Assembly: GCA_027450065.1 (NCBI GenBank)
Contig: DAIDKK010000009.1
Span: 1-32,930, forward strand
Direction: 5' to 3'
Origin: Candidatus Saccharimonadota bacterium
GTDB lineage: Bacteria; Patescibacteriota; Saccharimonadia; Saccharimonadales; UBA4665
Length of the DNA stretch: 32,930 nt
The translations under genes and the position numbers were made by a program. Below the pieces are notes generated by a model. That model did no database searches. It was not told the DNA's origin and saw only the letters and a list, made by a program, of their open reading frames with translations. Positions 18,264 to 24,898 of the stretch are shown here, one piece after another (the first letter of the stretch is position 1; each line of letters opens with the position of its first letter).

Positions 18264-19655
18264 ATGCCAAGCAACGCTAGGCAACTCCACAAAGCCGAAA
18301 AAATCATACTGCATGATCTCAGTAAAACTGAGCGTGAAGTATACAGCGTTAGCAAAAGTATGCTCAAGCATAAACGCTATAACCGGTTTCTACGCATGCT
18401 CGGGCCAGGGCTGGTAACTGGCGCAGCTGATGATGATCCCTCTGGCATTGCAACCTACTCTCAGGCAGGAGCGGCACATGGTTTTGGCTTACTATGGGCA
18501 ATGCCCCTCATGTTCCCGCTGCTGCTGGCCGTGCAGGAATCGTGCGCCCGAATTGGCGCAATAACCGGTAAGGGCTTGGCGGCAAACCTCAAGGAGCACT
18601 ACAGCAAGAAAGTCCTTTTTTCGGCGGTCATACTCGTCGTTGCAGCGAATGTCATAAATATCGGCTCAGATCTCGGCGCTATGGCGGCAACGACCCGACT
18701 GTTCACTCCCCTTCCATTTGCGCTGCTTGCTATTGGCTACGCCATTATCATAGTGCTACTGGAAACGTTCATATCGTATAAATCCTACTCTCGGATGCTG
18801 AAGTGGCTTGCAATTGCCCTGTTCGCCTACCCTGTAACGGCTTTCGTGGTTGGTCAAAACTGGAGCAGTATAGTCGCCGCGACCTTTACCATCCACCCAA
18901 AGTTAGACTTTCAGACAACCTACATATTCGTAGGCATACTTGGCACCACCATTTCCCCTTACCTATTCTTTTGGGATACCTCAGAAGTGGTTGAGGTAGA
19001 AGTAGCCAAACGCAATATGGCGAAGATTGGGGAAATTCCCAAGGCTACCAAACGCTTTTTGCATAGCATACGCGTGGATAATTTTGTCGGTATGACAATG
19101 GCCAGTGTTACGGCCTGGTTTATCGTAATCGTTTGTGGATCAGTGTTGTTTGCTCACGGTATAACTAATATAAATACAGCCGCTGATGCCGCCAAGGCAC
19201 TTGAGCCATTGGTACGCAGCTTCCCAGATGCTGGCTTGGTTGCAAAGCTCATCTTTTCAGTCGGGGTACTCGGCCTTGGCCTCTTGGCGGTACCCGTCCT
19301 GGCTGGTTCAGCTTCGTATGCCATCACAGAGACACTTGGTTGGAGAGAGGGCCTCTACCGCAAGCTTAAGCATGCTATTGGATTTTATGTGGTGATTGCC
19401 GTTGCAACACTGGTTGGTCTATCCATCAATTTCTTAGGGATTGACCCCATTAAGGCGCTTGTTTTTACTGCTGTGTTTAACGGTATAGCCGCTGTGCCAC
19501 TCCTCTTTATGATTGCCAAGGTTGGCAACAATAAAAAGATTATGGGCGAGTACAAAAACGGCTTTCTATCTAATCTGGGTATACGGGCCGCCTTTGTACT
19601 AATGGCAGTTGCAGCCCTCTTTTTGTTTTACGCTCTCTTCACTGGTCAAGCCTAA
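18264..19655 (+). CDS. NRAMP-like divalent metal transporter, non-canonical binding site
   Basis: 463 aa, about 11 hydrophobic helices after a 40-residue charged N-terminus. The helix 1 motif is GPGLVTGAADDDPSGI (about 47-62), so the usual DPGN reads DPSG with D58 kept and Asn absent. The helix 6 segment GTTISPYLFFW (about 227-237) aligns with the usual MPH site but has Ser-Pro-Tyr. This is the pattern of a side branch of the NRAMP superfamily rather than classical MntH. It has a proper Shine-Dalgarno sequence (AGGGGAC, six bases from the ATG) and TATGCT upstream. Substrate uncertain. Confidence 0.85.
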   Translation: MPSNARQLHKAEKIILHDLSKTEREVYSVSKSMLKHKRYNRFLRMLGPGLVTGAADDDPSGIATYSQAGAAHGFGLLWAMPLMFPLLLAVQESCARIGAITGKGLAANLKEHYSKKVLFSAVILVVAANVINIGSDLGAMAATTRLFTPLPFALLAIGYAIIIVLLETFISYKSYSRMLKWLAIALFAYPVTAFVVGQNWSSIVAATFTIHPKLDFQTTYIFVGILGTTISPYLFFWDTSEVVEVEVAKRNMAKIGEIPKATKRFLHSIRVDNFVGMTMASVTAWFIVIVCGSVLFAHGITNINTAADAAKALEPLVRSFPDAGLVAKLIFSVGVLGLGLLAVPVLAGSASYAITETLGWREGLYRKLKHAIGFYVVIAVATLVGLSINFLGIDPIKALVFTAVFNGIAAVPLLFMIAKVGNNKKIMGEYKNGFLSNLGIRAAFVLMAVAALFLFYALFTGQA

Positions 19656-19696
19656 GCACAGGCTGTAGCCATAACTCGTCAAGTGATGTAGATTGG

Positions 19697-20065
19697 TTAC
19701 CACCAACGAAACGCATTTTTGAGGTCAAACGCTGGAGCGGGCGAAGGCCCATATTTGTTGTGCTCCTTCTGACCAGGTATGAGAGCGAGAATAATCAGCG
19801 CTGGTGGTATAAAACCAAACAGAAGGATAAGCGCCCAGTGCCAGCCAATATCTTGCAGGCGGTTTATCGTTGCATTCACCCAAGTTATAAGGAGATACAC
19901 GACAATCATAAGTATGAGTATCCCAAATCCCGTACGGATACCATCACGCAGTGCACCATGAAACAAATCTGCAATGCTGGAGATTACAAGCACGCCATTT
20001 GCGCCTACAAACCCTAGCACGTAGGTGGCGACAAAGCTACGACGATTCATGCGTCTTTGGGTCAT
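19697..20065 (-). CDS. DUF805 family membrane protein
   Basis: 122 aa with three to four hydrophobic stretches. Family marks: MNRRSFVATYVLGF near the N-terminus, INRLQDIGWHWALILL in the middle (usually RLxDxG), and GQKEHNKYGPSP near the end. TATAGT lies six bases before the ATG, so it is probably leaderless. Function of the family is unknown. Confidence 0.85.
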   Translation of the reverse strand: MTQRRMNRRSFVATYVLGFVGANGVLVISSIADLFHGALRDGIRTGFGILILMIVVYLLITWVNATINRLQDIGWHWALILLFGFIPPALIILALIPGQKEHNKYGPSPAPAFDLKNAFRWW

Positions 20066-20080
20066 AGGATGACTATATCA

Positions 20081-20455
20081 TTAGGCGTTATCGATAGCGA
20101 TACTACCAATATGCTCTGCAATGGCCGCGTTCAAACTGTTGAGTGTGGCGATGGCTTCGGGCGTTGCATCGATTGGCCTATCATCTACCGGCTCAGAGAC
20201 AATAAGTGCCCCTAGTCGTGCTGCTTCATCTGCAAGGCTTTGCTGGCTTCGAGTTAAGCTTGCCTCTGGCAATACAGTTCGCAGTGGTTTTTCGGCGACT
20301 TCACTTGGGATAGCGACAAGGGCTTGGCCCCGCAATTTTACAGATCCGAAGGGGTGTCCAGGCATGCCTGCCCGCGCCAACCAATACGCTTCTTGCTGAT
20401 CAAGACTAAATGCAGCGCTCTCACCGCGCCAGGTTGAAACTTTTTGTATATCCAT
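20081..20455 (-). CDS. Hypothetical protein
   Basis: 124 aa, soluble. The N-terminal part (STWRGESAAFSLDQQEAYWLARAGMPGHPFGSVKL) looks alpha/beta; the C-terminal 50 residues are helical (TPEAIATLNSLNAAIAEHI). Not recognised. TATTAT six bases upstream of the ATG suggests leaderless initiation. Ends 15 nt before the DUF805 start and may be co-transcribed with it. Confidence 0.62.
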   Translation of the reverse strand: MDIQKVSTWRGESAAFSLDQQEAYWLARAGMPGHPFGSVKLRGQALVAIPSEVAEKPLRTVLPEASLTRSQQSLADEAARLGALIVSEPVDDRPIDATPEAIATLNSLNAAIAEHIGSIAIDNA

Positions 20456-20530
20456 ACTATGATAATAGCATTTTATTACCTTCTCGTCAATGTGCGTGAG
20501 CTATAGGCCGAAGGTTTACGGTCGACTATA

Positions 20531-20559
20531 TTGCATAGCACCCACAAAGCAGGTATAAT
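20531..20559 (+). promoter_or_regulatory. Promoter of the tRNA-Gly transcript
   Basis: TTGCAT (-35), exactly 17 bp, TATAAT (-10). The tRNA starts about 178 nt after the predicted transcription start, leaving a long leader. Confidence 0.8.
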
Positions 20560-20565
20560 CTTCCT

Positions 20566-20743
20566 CTGTTAGCTCGAGTGAAAGCTTGAGTCACCAAAAG
20601 ACCAAACAAAGGAGTAACAGCGACTGTTTGGGATTTTGAGAGGAGAAGCAGTTTTGCGCTGCGGAAAAGAGCAACCGGACAAAATGTATCCCATTTTGCC
20701 CGCGTGATGAGAAAAACCAGAATGGTTTGTCTCCATTACCCAA
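20566..20743 (+). ncRNA. Structured leader RNA of tRNA-Gly (shared with tRNA-Val)
   Basis: About 178 nt with hairpins in series: CTCGAG/CTTGAG; a stem AAAA-GA-CCAAAC/GTTTGG-GA-TTTT whose loop holds AAGGAGtaacaGCGACT; the conserved single-stranded GATTTTGAGAGGAG; GCAG/CTGC; CAAAATG/CATTTTG; and a long hairpin reaching the tRNA. The core at 20607-20645 closely matches 25838-25876 (minus) upstream of tRNA-Val, where the stem sequence differs but still pairs. The last two hairpins (20664-20740) are copy C of the dispersed two-hairpin repeat. No ORF of note. No T-box or other class I know fits. Confidence 0.7.
20664..20740 (+). repeat. Two-hairpin dispersed repeat, copy C
   Basis: Aligns with copies A and B. 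Hairpin 1 reads CAAAATG/CATTTTG where the others have CAAAAAG/CTTTTTG, so a change on one arm is matched on the other. Hairpin 2 is AGAAAAACC/GGTTTGTCT-like and ends four bases before tRNA-Gly. Confidence 0.75.
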
Positions 20744-20820
20744 GCGGGTGTAGCTCAGTTGTTTAGAGCGCGTCCTTGCCAAGGACGAGGCCAGGGGTTA
20801 GAGTCCCCTCACCCGCACCA
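20744..20820 (+). tRNA. tRNA-Gly (anticodon GCC) with a swapped 19:56 pair
   Basis: 77 nt with encoded CCA. Acceptor GCGGGTG/CACCCGC, anticodon loop TTGCCAA (GCC), T-stem AGGGG/CCCCT. The D-loop is AGTTGTTTA where AGTTGGTTA is usual, and the T-loop is TTAGAGT where TTCGAGT is usual. The near-universal G19-C56 tertiary pair is therefore replaced by U19-A56, a compensatory double change. Confidence 0.96.
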
Positions 20821-20901
20821 TAATTGACTATCTGGCTCTACCCCTGCCAAGAGGCCGGAGCGAGAAATGCCGGTGGCATTTCGCAAGGAAATCTTCCGAT
20901 G

Positions 20902-20936
20902 AAAATAGACTCTGCCGAAAGGTAGGGTCTATTTTT
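20902..20936 (+). terminator. Terminator after tRNA-Gly
   Basis: AAAATAGAC...GCC-GAAA-GGT...GTCTATTTTT hairpin with a T-run. Another hairpin (GAAATGCC/GGCATTTC, about 20863-20880) lies between it and the tRNA. Confidence 0.85.
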
Positions 20937-21009
20937 GTTTGGTTTAAAAGATTCTAGCTTCTGGCCAAACACGCCCATACAACCGCAGGGCCTCACCTCA
21001 ATCGCGTAA

Positions 21010-21330
21010 CTAGGCAGTAAGGCGCTGTTTGGCAGCAGAAAAATGGTTGACCGCATTCAATAGTGGTATGGCTTCGCCACCAAGCTCCGTCAGGCAGTAG
21101 GTTACGTCCGCACGGGACTTTTCAGCCCGAGTGATGAGTTTGCCATCTTGCATGTCCTTTAGTCGCTTCGATAACGTGGCGGTATTAACGCCAACAAGGC
21201 GGCGCTCTATCTCATTGAAACGGAGTGAGCTGCCATCAGACAATTCATCGATGACACGCAACGTCCAATAATCACTCAAAATTTTGAGGCTTGGCAGACA
21301 AATTGGCTGTTTGGTATGAAGGGTGGGCAT
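21010..21330 (-). CDS. HxlR family winged-helix regulator
   Basis: 106 aa, one domain. Seen: Cys11 followed by LKILSDYWTLRVIDEL (the family's C...GGKWT-L-I-EL region), RFNEIERRL, and the recognition part VNTATLSKRLKDMQDGKLITRAE. The N-terminal Cys is the position used for thiol or quinone sensing in characterised HxlR proteins such as YodB, so redox sensing is possible. Divergent from an NADP-binding reductase, with a palindrome in the shared promoter region, so it probably controls that gene and itself. Confidence 0.9.
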   Translation of the reverse strand: MPTLHTKQPICLPSLKILSDYWTLRVIDELSDGSSLRFNEIERRLVGVNTATLSKRLKDMQDGKLITRAEKSRADVTYCLTELGGEAIPLLNAVNHFSAAKQRLTA

Positions 21331-21353
21331 AAAATACTTGCTTTACATTTTAA

Positions 21354-21376
21354 AGTACTTTATTATTAAAAGTACT
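21354..21376. promoter_or_regulatory. Palindromic operator between the HxlR and reductase genes
   Basis: AGTACTTT, 7-bp spacer, AAAGTACT: perfect 8-bp arms in the 82-bp divergent promoter region, just upstream of the reductase start. TACAAT, which overlaps the right arm (21375-21380), could be its -10. Predicted HxlR binding site. Confidence 0.7.
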
Positions 21377-21412
21377 ACAATAATTATAGCACTCAATTGA
21401 AGGAGGGGCAAC

Positions 21413-22045
21413 ATGAATATAACAATCATCGGCAACGGCAACATGGCTAGGGGGATTGGTACACGGCTCGTAGAGGGCGGCCACACCGTCGCCATCCATG
21501 CTAAGGATGTCACGAAGGGTAATGAGCTCGCTGCTCACCTCAACACCCTCACCAAGACTGCTGGCGTGACAGTCGCACCCATCGGGAGCGAGACGGATGA
21601 CATTGTCATTGTCGCTACTCCCTACACTGAAATCGAAAATGTCGCCAAAGAATATGATGGCTTGGCGGGAAAAATCGTGGTCGACATCACGAACCCAGTA
21701 GATTTTAATACTTTTCAGCTTATTCCAGAACCCGGCCAGTCTGGCGCACAGCACGTCGCAGAGCTATTGCCAGAGGCAGCCGTAGTGAAGGCATTTAACA
21801 CTACCCTGGCCGGTCCATTGGCGGCTGGTAATGTTGAGGGCAAAGAGCTCGATGTCTTTATTGCGGGCGACGACGGAGACGCCAAGATGAAGGTTTCTGA
21901 AATGGTAAAAAGCAGTGGCATGCGTCCAGTAGATGTCGGCCCGCTCGCCAATGCGCGTCACCTCGAGGGCTTTGGTTTAATCCAAATGGCCGTACAGGAT
22001 CAGCTAGGCACCCAGTGGATGAGCGCGCTGAAATTCCTCGGCTAG
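21413..22045 (+). CDS. NADPH-dependent reductase of the F420:NADP oxidoreductase-like family (COG2085 type)
   Basis: 210 aa. Rossmann fold at the very N-terminus: ITIIGNGNMARGIGTRLVEGGH (GxGxxA/G), then IVIVATPYTEIENVAKEY, KIVVDITNPVDF and VVKAFNTTLAGPL, the run found in F420-dependent NADP reductase-like dehydrogenases. An H-A-K after the second strand could bind the NADPH phosphate. F420 use is not implied; most bacterial members have unknown substrates. Shine-Dalgarno GGAGG seven bases from the ATG. Likely under the divergent HxlR regulator. Confidence 0.85.
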   Translation: MNITIIGNGNMARGIGTRLVEGGHTVAIHAKDVTKGNELAAHLNTLTKTAGVTVAPIGSETDDIVIVATPYTEIENVAKEYDGLAGKIVVDITNPVDFNTFQLIPEPGQSGAQHVAELLPEAAVVKAFNTTLAGPLAAGNVEGKELDVFIAGDDGDAKMKVSEMVKSSGMRPVDVGPLANARHLEGFGLIQMAVQDQLGTQWMSALKFLG

Positions 22046-22065
22046 ATTATATATTAATTCAAATT

Positions 22066-22545
22066 CTACAGATGTGCTGAGTGCCCAAACCAGTGCTTAC
22101 GGGCTTCGTAGCCAAGTATAGCCAGTACGTAAAAAAGTATGTCGGCGCTAAATTTGCCGACTAAAAATCCGAGCGGATACGGATGGATATACTGCGGTGC
22201 GAGGTACATAGCGTACGGACGGACAATGAAGTTATCGAGGAGTTCAGCGGGTAAGAACTCAACAAAAAGGTTAGTACTCGCAGTAGCGATAGCCAGAGCA
22301 ATACGCCGCATGAACCGATGCTGGCTATACCGCCGACCCCCCTGCATGAGCTCAGTAGTAATAAAGTACCCGTAGAAGCAGAGCCCTTCACCAACCCACC
22401 CCGATGCTGCAGCTGCCACGTACGAATGGGTGTGGCTGTACACGAGCCAGGCAGCCACCAGTGCACCCACTGTGCCGAGCACCTCAGCCGGAATATAGCG
22501 ACGAAGCCATTCGCGGGTTTTGCTTTTGAATTTTTCGCTGGTCAT
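22066..22545 (-). CDS. Hypothetical polytopic membrane protein
   Basis: 159 aa, about four hydrophobic segments: VLGTVGALVAAWLVY, YVAAAASGWVGEGLCFYGYF, IALAIATASTNLFVEFL, and the C-terminal FLVGKFSADILFYVLAILGY. A basic N-terminus (KFKSKTREWLRRYI) lies inside. Family not recognised. TATAGT is nine bases from the ATG with no Shine-Dalgarno sequence. Confidence 0.72.
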   Translation of the reverse strand: MTSEKFKSKTREWLRRYIPAEVLGTVGALVAAWLVYSHTHSYVAAAASGWVGEGLCFYGYFITTELMQGGRRYSQHRFMRRIALAIATASTNLFVEFLPAELLDNFIVRPYAMYLAPQYIHPYPLGFLVGKFSADILFYVLAILGYEARKHWFGHSAHL

Positions 22546-22590
22546 ACTACACAGACTATAGCACCTTGAGAAAAAGCCTCAACCCTATAG

Positions 22591-22767
22591 TGGCTCCTCC
22601 CAGACCTCGCCTTCGGCTCGCGCACTGCAGCATGCTCGAAACTAACGTTTCTGTGCGTGCCTTCATTGGGGTCGAACTGGCGGCTACGCCGACTACCCGT
22701 TCGAATCCCGGACAATATCCGGCCAAAGAAAAAAGCCCCAGCCTTACGGCTGAGACATTTTTCTTGG
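22591..22767 (-). repeat. tRNA-Phe downstream unit 1 (177 bp)
   Basis: Begins with TGGCTCCTCCCAGAC (plus strand), an exact copy of the last 15 nt of the tRNA-Phe body, and holds a terminator-like hairpin plus hairpins read on minus as CCGGATATTGTCCGG and GAAAC-GTTA-GTTTC, the latter flanked by CACGCACA and GAGCATG. No ORF. Aligns with unit 2. Confidence 0.75.
22725..22765 (-). terminator. Second terminator-like hairpin downstream of tRNA-Phe
   Basis: On the minus strand GAAAAATGTCTCAGCC pairs with GGCTGGGGCTTTTTTC using G-U pairs; read on plus the same positions give C-A mismatches, so the minus strand is the functional one. Confidence 0.7.
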
Positions 22768-22944
22768 TGGCTCCTCCCAGACAGCGGGCTCCGCCCTTCT
22801 CCGCTCAACCATGCTCAGAACAAGTTCTTGTGCGTGGTTTCGCTACGCCGAACTGGTGGTTCGCTATCACTCTCGCATCCAGTTCTCGTCTGGCTCCCTC
22901 CAAACAAAGAAAATACCCCAGCCTGATGCTTGGGGTATTTTCTT
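22768..22944 (-). repeat. tRNA-Phe downstream unit 2 (about 180 bp)
   Basis: Starts with the same 15-nt tRNA-Phe 3' copy (22768-22782), 180 bp from the real one at 22948-22962. Contains CACGCACA-AGAACTTGTTCT-GAGCATG (minus), matching unit 1 with a different but still pairing stem, and a GAACTGG/CCAGTTC hairpin. No ORF. Confidence 0.75.
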
Positions 22945-22945
22945 T
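22906..22945 (-). terminator. Terminator directly after tRNA-Phe
   Basis: AAAGAAAATACCCCA(A)GC pairs with GCTGGGGTATTTTCTTT around a 5-nt loop, starting at the tRNA CCA end. Confidence 0.88.
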
Positions 22946-23020
22946 GGTGGCTCCTCCCAGACTCGAACTGGGGACACAAGGCTCTTCAGGCCTCTGCTCT
23001 ACCAACTGAGCTAAAGAGCC
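22945..23020 (-). tRNA. tRNA-Phe (anticodon GAA)
   Basis: 76 nt with encoded CCA. Acceptor GGCTCTT/AGGAGCC, D-loop AGTTGGTA, anticodon loop CTGAAGA (GAA), T-arm CCCAG-TTCGAGT-CTGGG. Its 5' 40 nt are duplicated upstream and its 3' 15 nt are duplicated twice downstream. Confidence 0.97.
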
Positions 23021-23091
23021 ACACGGATTGATATTGGCATATAAATGTTCGCTGATTGAGCCTCGTGTCCCGGGGGACACTTATTTTATAA

Positions 23092-23131
23092 GCTCTTCAG
23101 GCCTCTGCTCTACCAACTGAGCTAAAGAGCC
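23092..23131 (-). pseudogene. 5'-half copy of tRNA-Phe
   Basis: 40 nt identical to the first 40 nt of tRNA-Phe (acceptor strand, D-arm, anticodon loop), ending at GAAGAGC. It is followed by TTATAAAATAAG and a GTGTCC/GGGACAC hairpin instead of a tRNA 3' half, then 70 nt later by the real tRNA. It lies directly after the structured leader, exactly where a complete tRNA would be expected. Confidence 0.9.
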
Positions 23132-23229
23132 GTGATGAGAAAAACCTTCGGTTTTTCTCATCACGCCAGCAAAAAGACGTAACTTTTTGTCGGGCTGCTC
23201 TTTTCTTATACGTTAATCGAGCAGCGAAC
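23132..23229 (-). ncRNA. Structured leader of the tRNA-Phe transcript, including repeat copy B
   Basis: About 98 nt from a promoter at 23236-23264. Hairpins in order: GCTGCTC/GAGCAGC, CAAAAAG/CTTTTTG and a near-perfect GTGATGAGAAAAACC/GGTTTTTCTCATCAC hairpin that abuts the tRNA half. 23132-23205 is copy B of the two-hairpin repeat, inverted relative to copies A and C. The AAGGAG...GCGACTG core of the Gly and Val leaders is missing here. Confidence 0.7.
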
Positions 23230-23235
23230 AGAGGT

Positions 23236-23264
23236 ATTTTACTAGAGATATGGCTATTTCACAA
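23236..23264 (-). promoter_or_regulatory. Promoter of the tRNA-Phe transcript
   Basis: TTGTGA (-35), 17-bp spacer, TAAAAT (-10) on the minus strand, just after the stop of the coiled-coil gene. Confidence 0.7.
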
Positions 23265-23269
23265 GCGAG

Positions 23270-23647
23270 CTAGTCGAAACCGCCGCTAGCTATGATGCCC
23301 TCGACCTGCTGGGCGACCGACTCAAGCGATCCGGCAGCAGTTTCGGCCCGGCAAGCTTGAGCCTCACCATCACGAACCACTTTATCCGCTGCAGCTTGTA
23401 GATCTTGCAATTGTTTTTGAGCATCCTGCAGTTCTTTGCGTGCTTGGTCGCGGTCATAATCGTTTTCAGCCCGGCTCAGTTCATCAGTTGCTTGTTGCAG
23501 GCGCTGTTGAGCGGCCTGCATTTGAGATTGCATTTGCGCACTATCAGCCTGCGCTTGGGCGCGTATTGCCTGGGCGTCCTGTTGGAGCGACAGCATACCA
23601 TTTCGTATTGCGCTAATGGCTTGCTGTGCATATGGTTTTCCTGGCAT
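23270..23647 (-). CDS. Small coiled-coil protein
   Basis: 125 aa, Gln/Ala/Asp-rich. Residues about 10-100 form one long predicted helix with heptad-like spacing (MQSQMQAAQQRLQQATDEL, QARKELQDAQKQLQDLQ). No signal peptide or membrane segment. Shine-Dalgarno GGAGG about 10 bases from the ATG. Function unknown; low-complexity helices make homology inference unsafe. Confidence 0.75.
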   Translation of the reverse strand: MPGKPYAQQAISAIRNGMLSLQQDAQAIRAQAQADSAQMQSQMQAAQQRLQQATDELSRAENDYDRDQARKELQDAQKQLQDLQAAADKVVRDGEAQACRAETAAGSLESVAQQVEGIIASGGFD

Positions 23648-23730
23648 AAATAAGGTACCTCCTACGTACTAAAAGTGTAGGCTATATGTACTCATGGCGC
23701 TGCGACACACTTTACAGAAATCGTGCAACT

Positions 23731-24438
23731 TTAGTTTACGGCTGTACCAAAAACGTGGCCGATGGCGTACGTCACAGCCATGCCGGCAATACCACCAATG
23801 ATAACTCGGCGAATTGCTGTCTTCTTATCCGCACCACCGAACTTGGCACTATAGAACCCAGTTACAACCAGACCAACTATCACTGCAACGAGTGTAATTT
23901 CAATACGCAGGGCATTTGATGAGAGAACAGCCGCCAACAGTGGGATGAGTGCTCCCATCGTGAATGAAAAGAATGAAGAGATGGCAGCCGTTAGGGGGTT
24001 TGTGAGGTCATCCTCATCAAGTTGCAGCTCTGCCTCTAGGTGTGCCCTAATCGGATCTTTCGCGGTAAGCTCACGAGCAAATTGCAGTGCAGTTTTATGT
24101 GAGACACCCTTTGCTTCGTAGAATTCCGCGAGATGTCCAAGCTGATCTTCCGGCTCATCTTTTAGCAGCTGCTTTTCACGCTCTATAAAAGCACGTTCAG
24201 TGTCACGCTGTGTGCTTACTGACACGTATTCACCGACCGCCATACTGATAGCACCAGCAATCAGGCCGGCTAAGCCAGCAGTAAAGATAGCAGCCCTGTT
24301 GTTTGTAGCTCCAGCCACACCAAAGATAAGACCGGCCGTGCTTACGATACCGTCATTGGCACCCAAGACTGCGGCACGAAGGCCATTGATTTTATTATTT
24401 TTCGAGAGCTGAAATGCGCCCTTAATCTTTTGTTCCAT
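23731..24438 (-). CDS. VIT1/CCC1 family Fe2+/Mn2+ transporter
   Basis: 235 aa. Helix 1 carries LRAAVLGANDGIVSTAGLIFGVAGA, the family signature; helix 2 carries GLIAGAISMAVGEYVSVSTQRDTERAFIEREKQ, leading into the cytosolic metal-binding helical domain (Glu-rich, about 85-135). Three further helices follow (FFSFTMGALIPLL, ITLVAVIVGLVVTGF, VIIGGIAGMAVTYAIG). Exports or sequesters ferrous iron or manganese. Last gene of slipin-Nudix-CCC1, with an 8-nt gap. Confidence 0.93.
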   Translation of the reverse strand: MEQKIKGAFQLSKNNKINGLRAAVLGANDGIVSTAGLIFGVAGATNNRAAIFTAGLAGLIAGAISMAVGEYVSVSTQRDTERAFIEREKQLLKDEPEDQLGHLAEFYEAKGVSHKTALQFARELTAKDPIRAHLEAELQLDEDDLTNPLTAAISSFFSFTMGALIPLLAAVLSSNALRIEITLVAVIVGLVVTGFYSAKFGGADKKTAIRRVIIGGIAGMAVTYAIGHVFGTAVN

Positions 24439-24446
24439 ACTGTTCC

Positions 24447-24890
24447 TTACTTGTCATTCCATATTGTATCAGCATAGGCCTGGATTGCACGATCAGTGAG
24501 CTCGAAGTCCTGGCGAACAAACTCATCTTTCGTCAAAAAGCGTACCGCCTGCATGCCGTCACCCGGCCGGAGTGAAGCTGTATCTTGCAGTTCAACCGAT
24601 AGCACAAGTCGCATAACGGGCCAGCCATGGGTGCTTTTACCGCGCGCCACCAGCACAATTGAGCCAACTTTTGCCACTTCACCACTGGTTTCTTCACGTA
24701 CTTCGCGCCGTATGCAATCAGGGATACTCTCCCCCTGCTCCCAACCGCCGCCCGGCAGTTCAGCTAGACCATCCTTGTTTATCACCACAGCCAATCGTTG
24801 CTCAGCATCAAATATGAGTGCCTTCACTGCCACACGATAAAACGGCTCACGGAGTTGCTTGAGTTGATCAAGATGAAGTGACTGTGCCAT
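24447..24890 (-). CDS. Nudix hydrolase
   Basis: 147 aa. Nudix box GGGWEQGESIPDCIRREVREETSG has the Gly and the RExxEE metal-binding core. Hydrolyses a nucleoside-diphosphate-linked substrate that cannot be named from sequence. Lies 8 nt after slipin and 8 nt before the CCC1 gene, so is co-transcribed. Confidence 0.92.
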   Translation of the reverse strand: MAQSLHLDQLKQLREPFYRVAVKALIFDAEQRLAVVINKDGLAELPGGGWEQGESIPDCIRREVREETSGEVAKVGSIVLVARGKSTHGWPVMRLVLSVELQDTASLRPGDGMQAVRFLTKDEFVRQDFELTDRAIQAYADTIWNDK

Positions 24891-24898
24891 GCGAAAGG

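Noticed and set aside
20566-20743. T-box riboswitch before tRNA-Gly
   Set aside because: No T-box bulge sequence or antiterminator partner is visible, and the downstream gene is a tRNA, not a synthetase or amino acid gene.
22591-22962. Possible CRISPR-like array at the three regularly spaced tRNA-end copies
   Set aside because: Only three 15-nt repeats with spacers of about 160 bp that resemble each other, and no cas genes in the window.
22566-23009. 147-codon plus-strand frame across the tRNA-Phe region
   Set aside because: It reads through tRNA-Phe, two terminators and the tandem units; its repeated peptide segments only reflect the DNA repeat.
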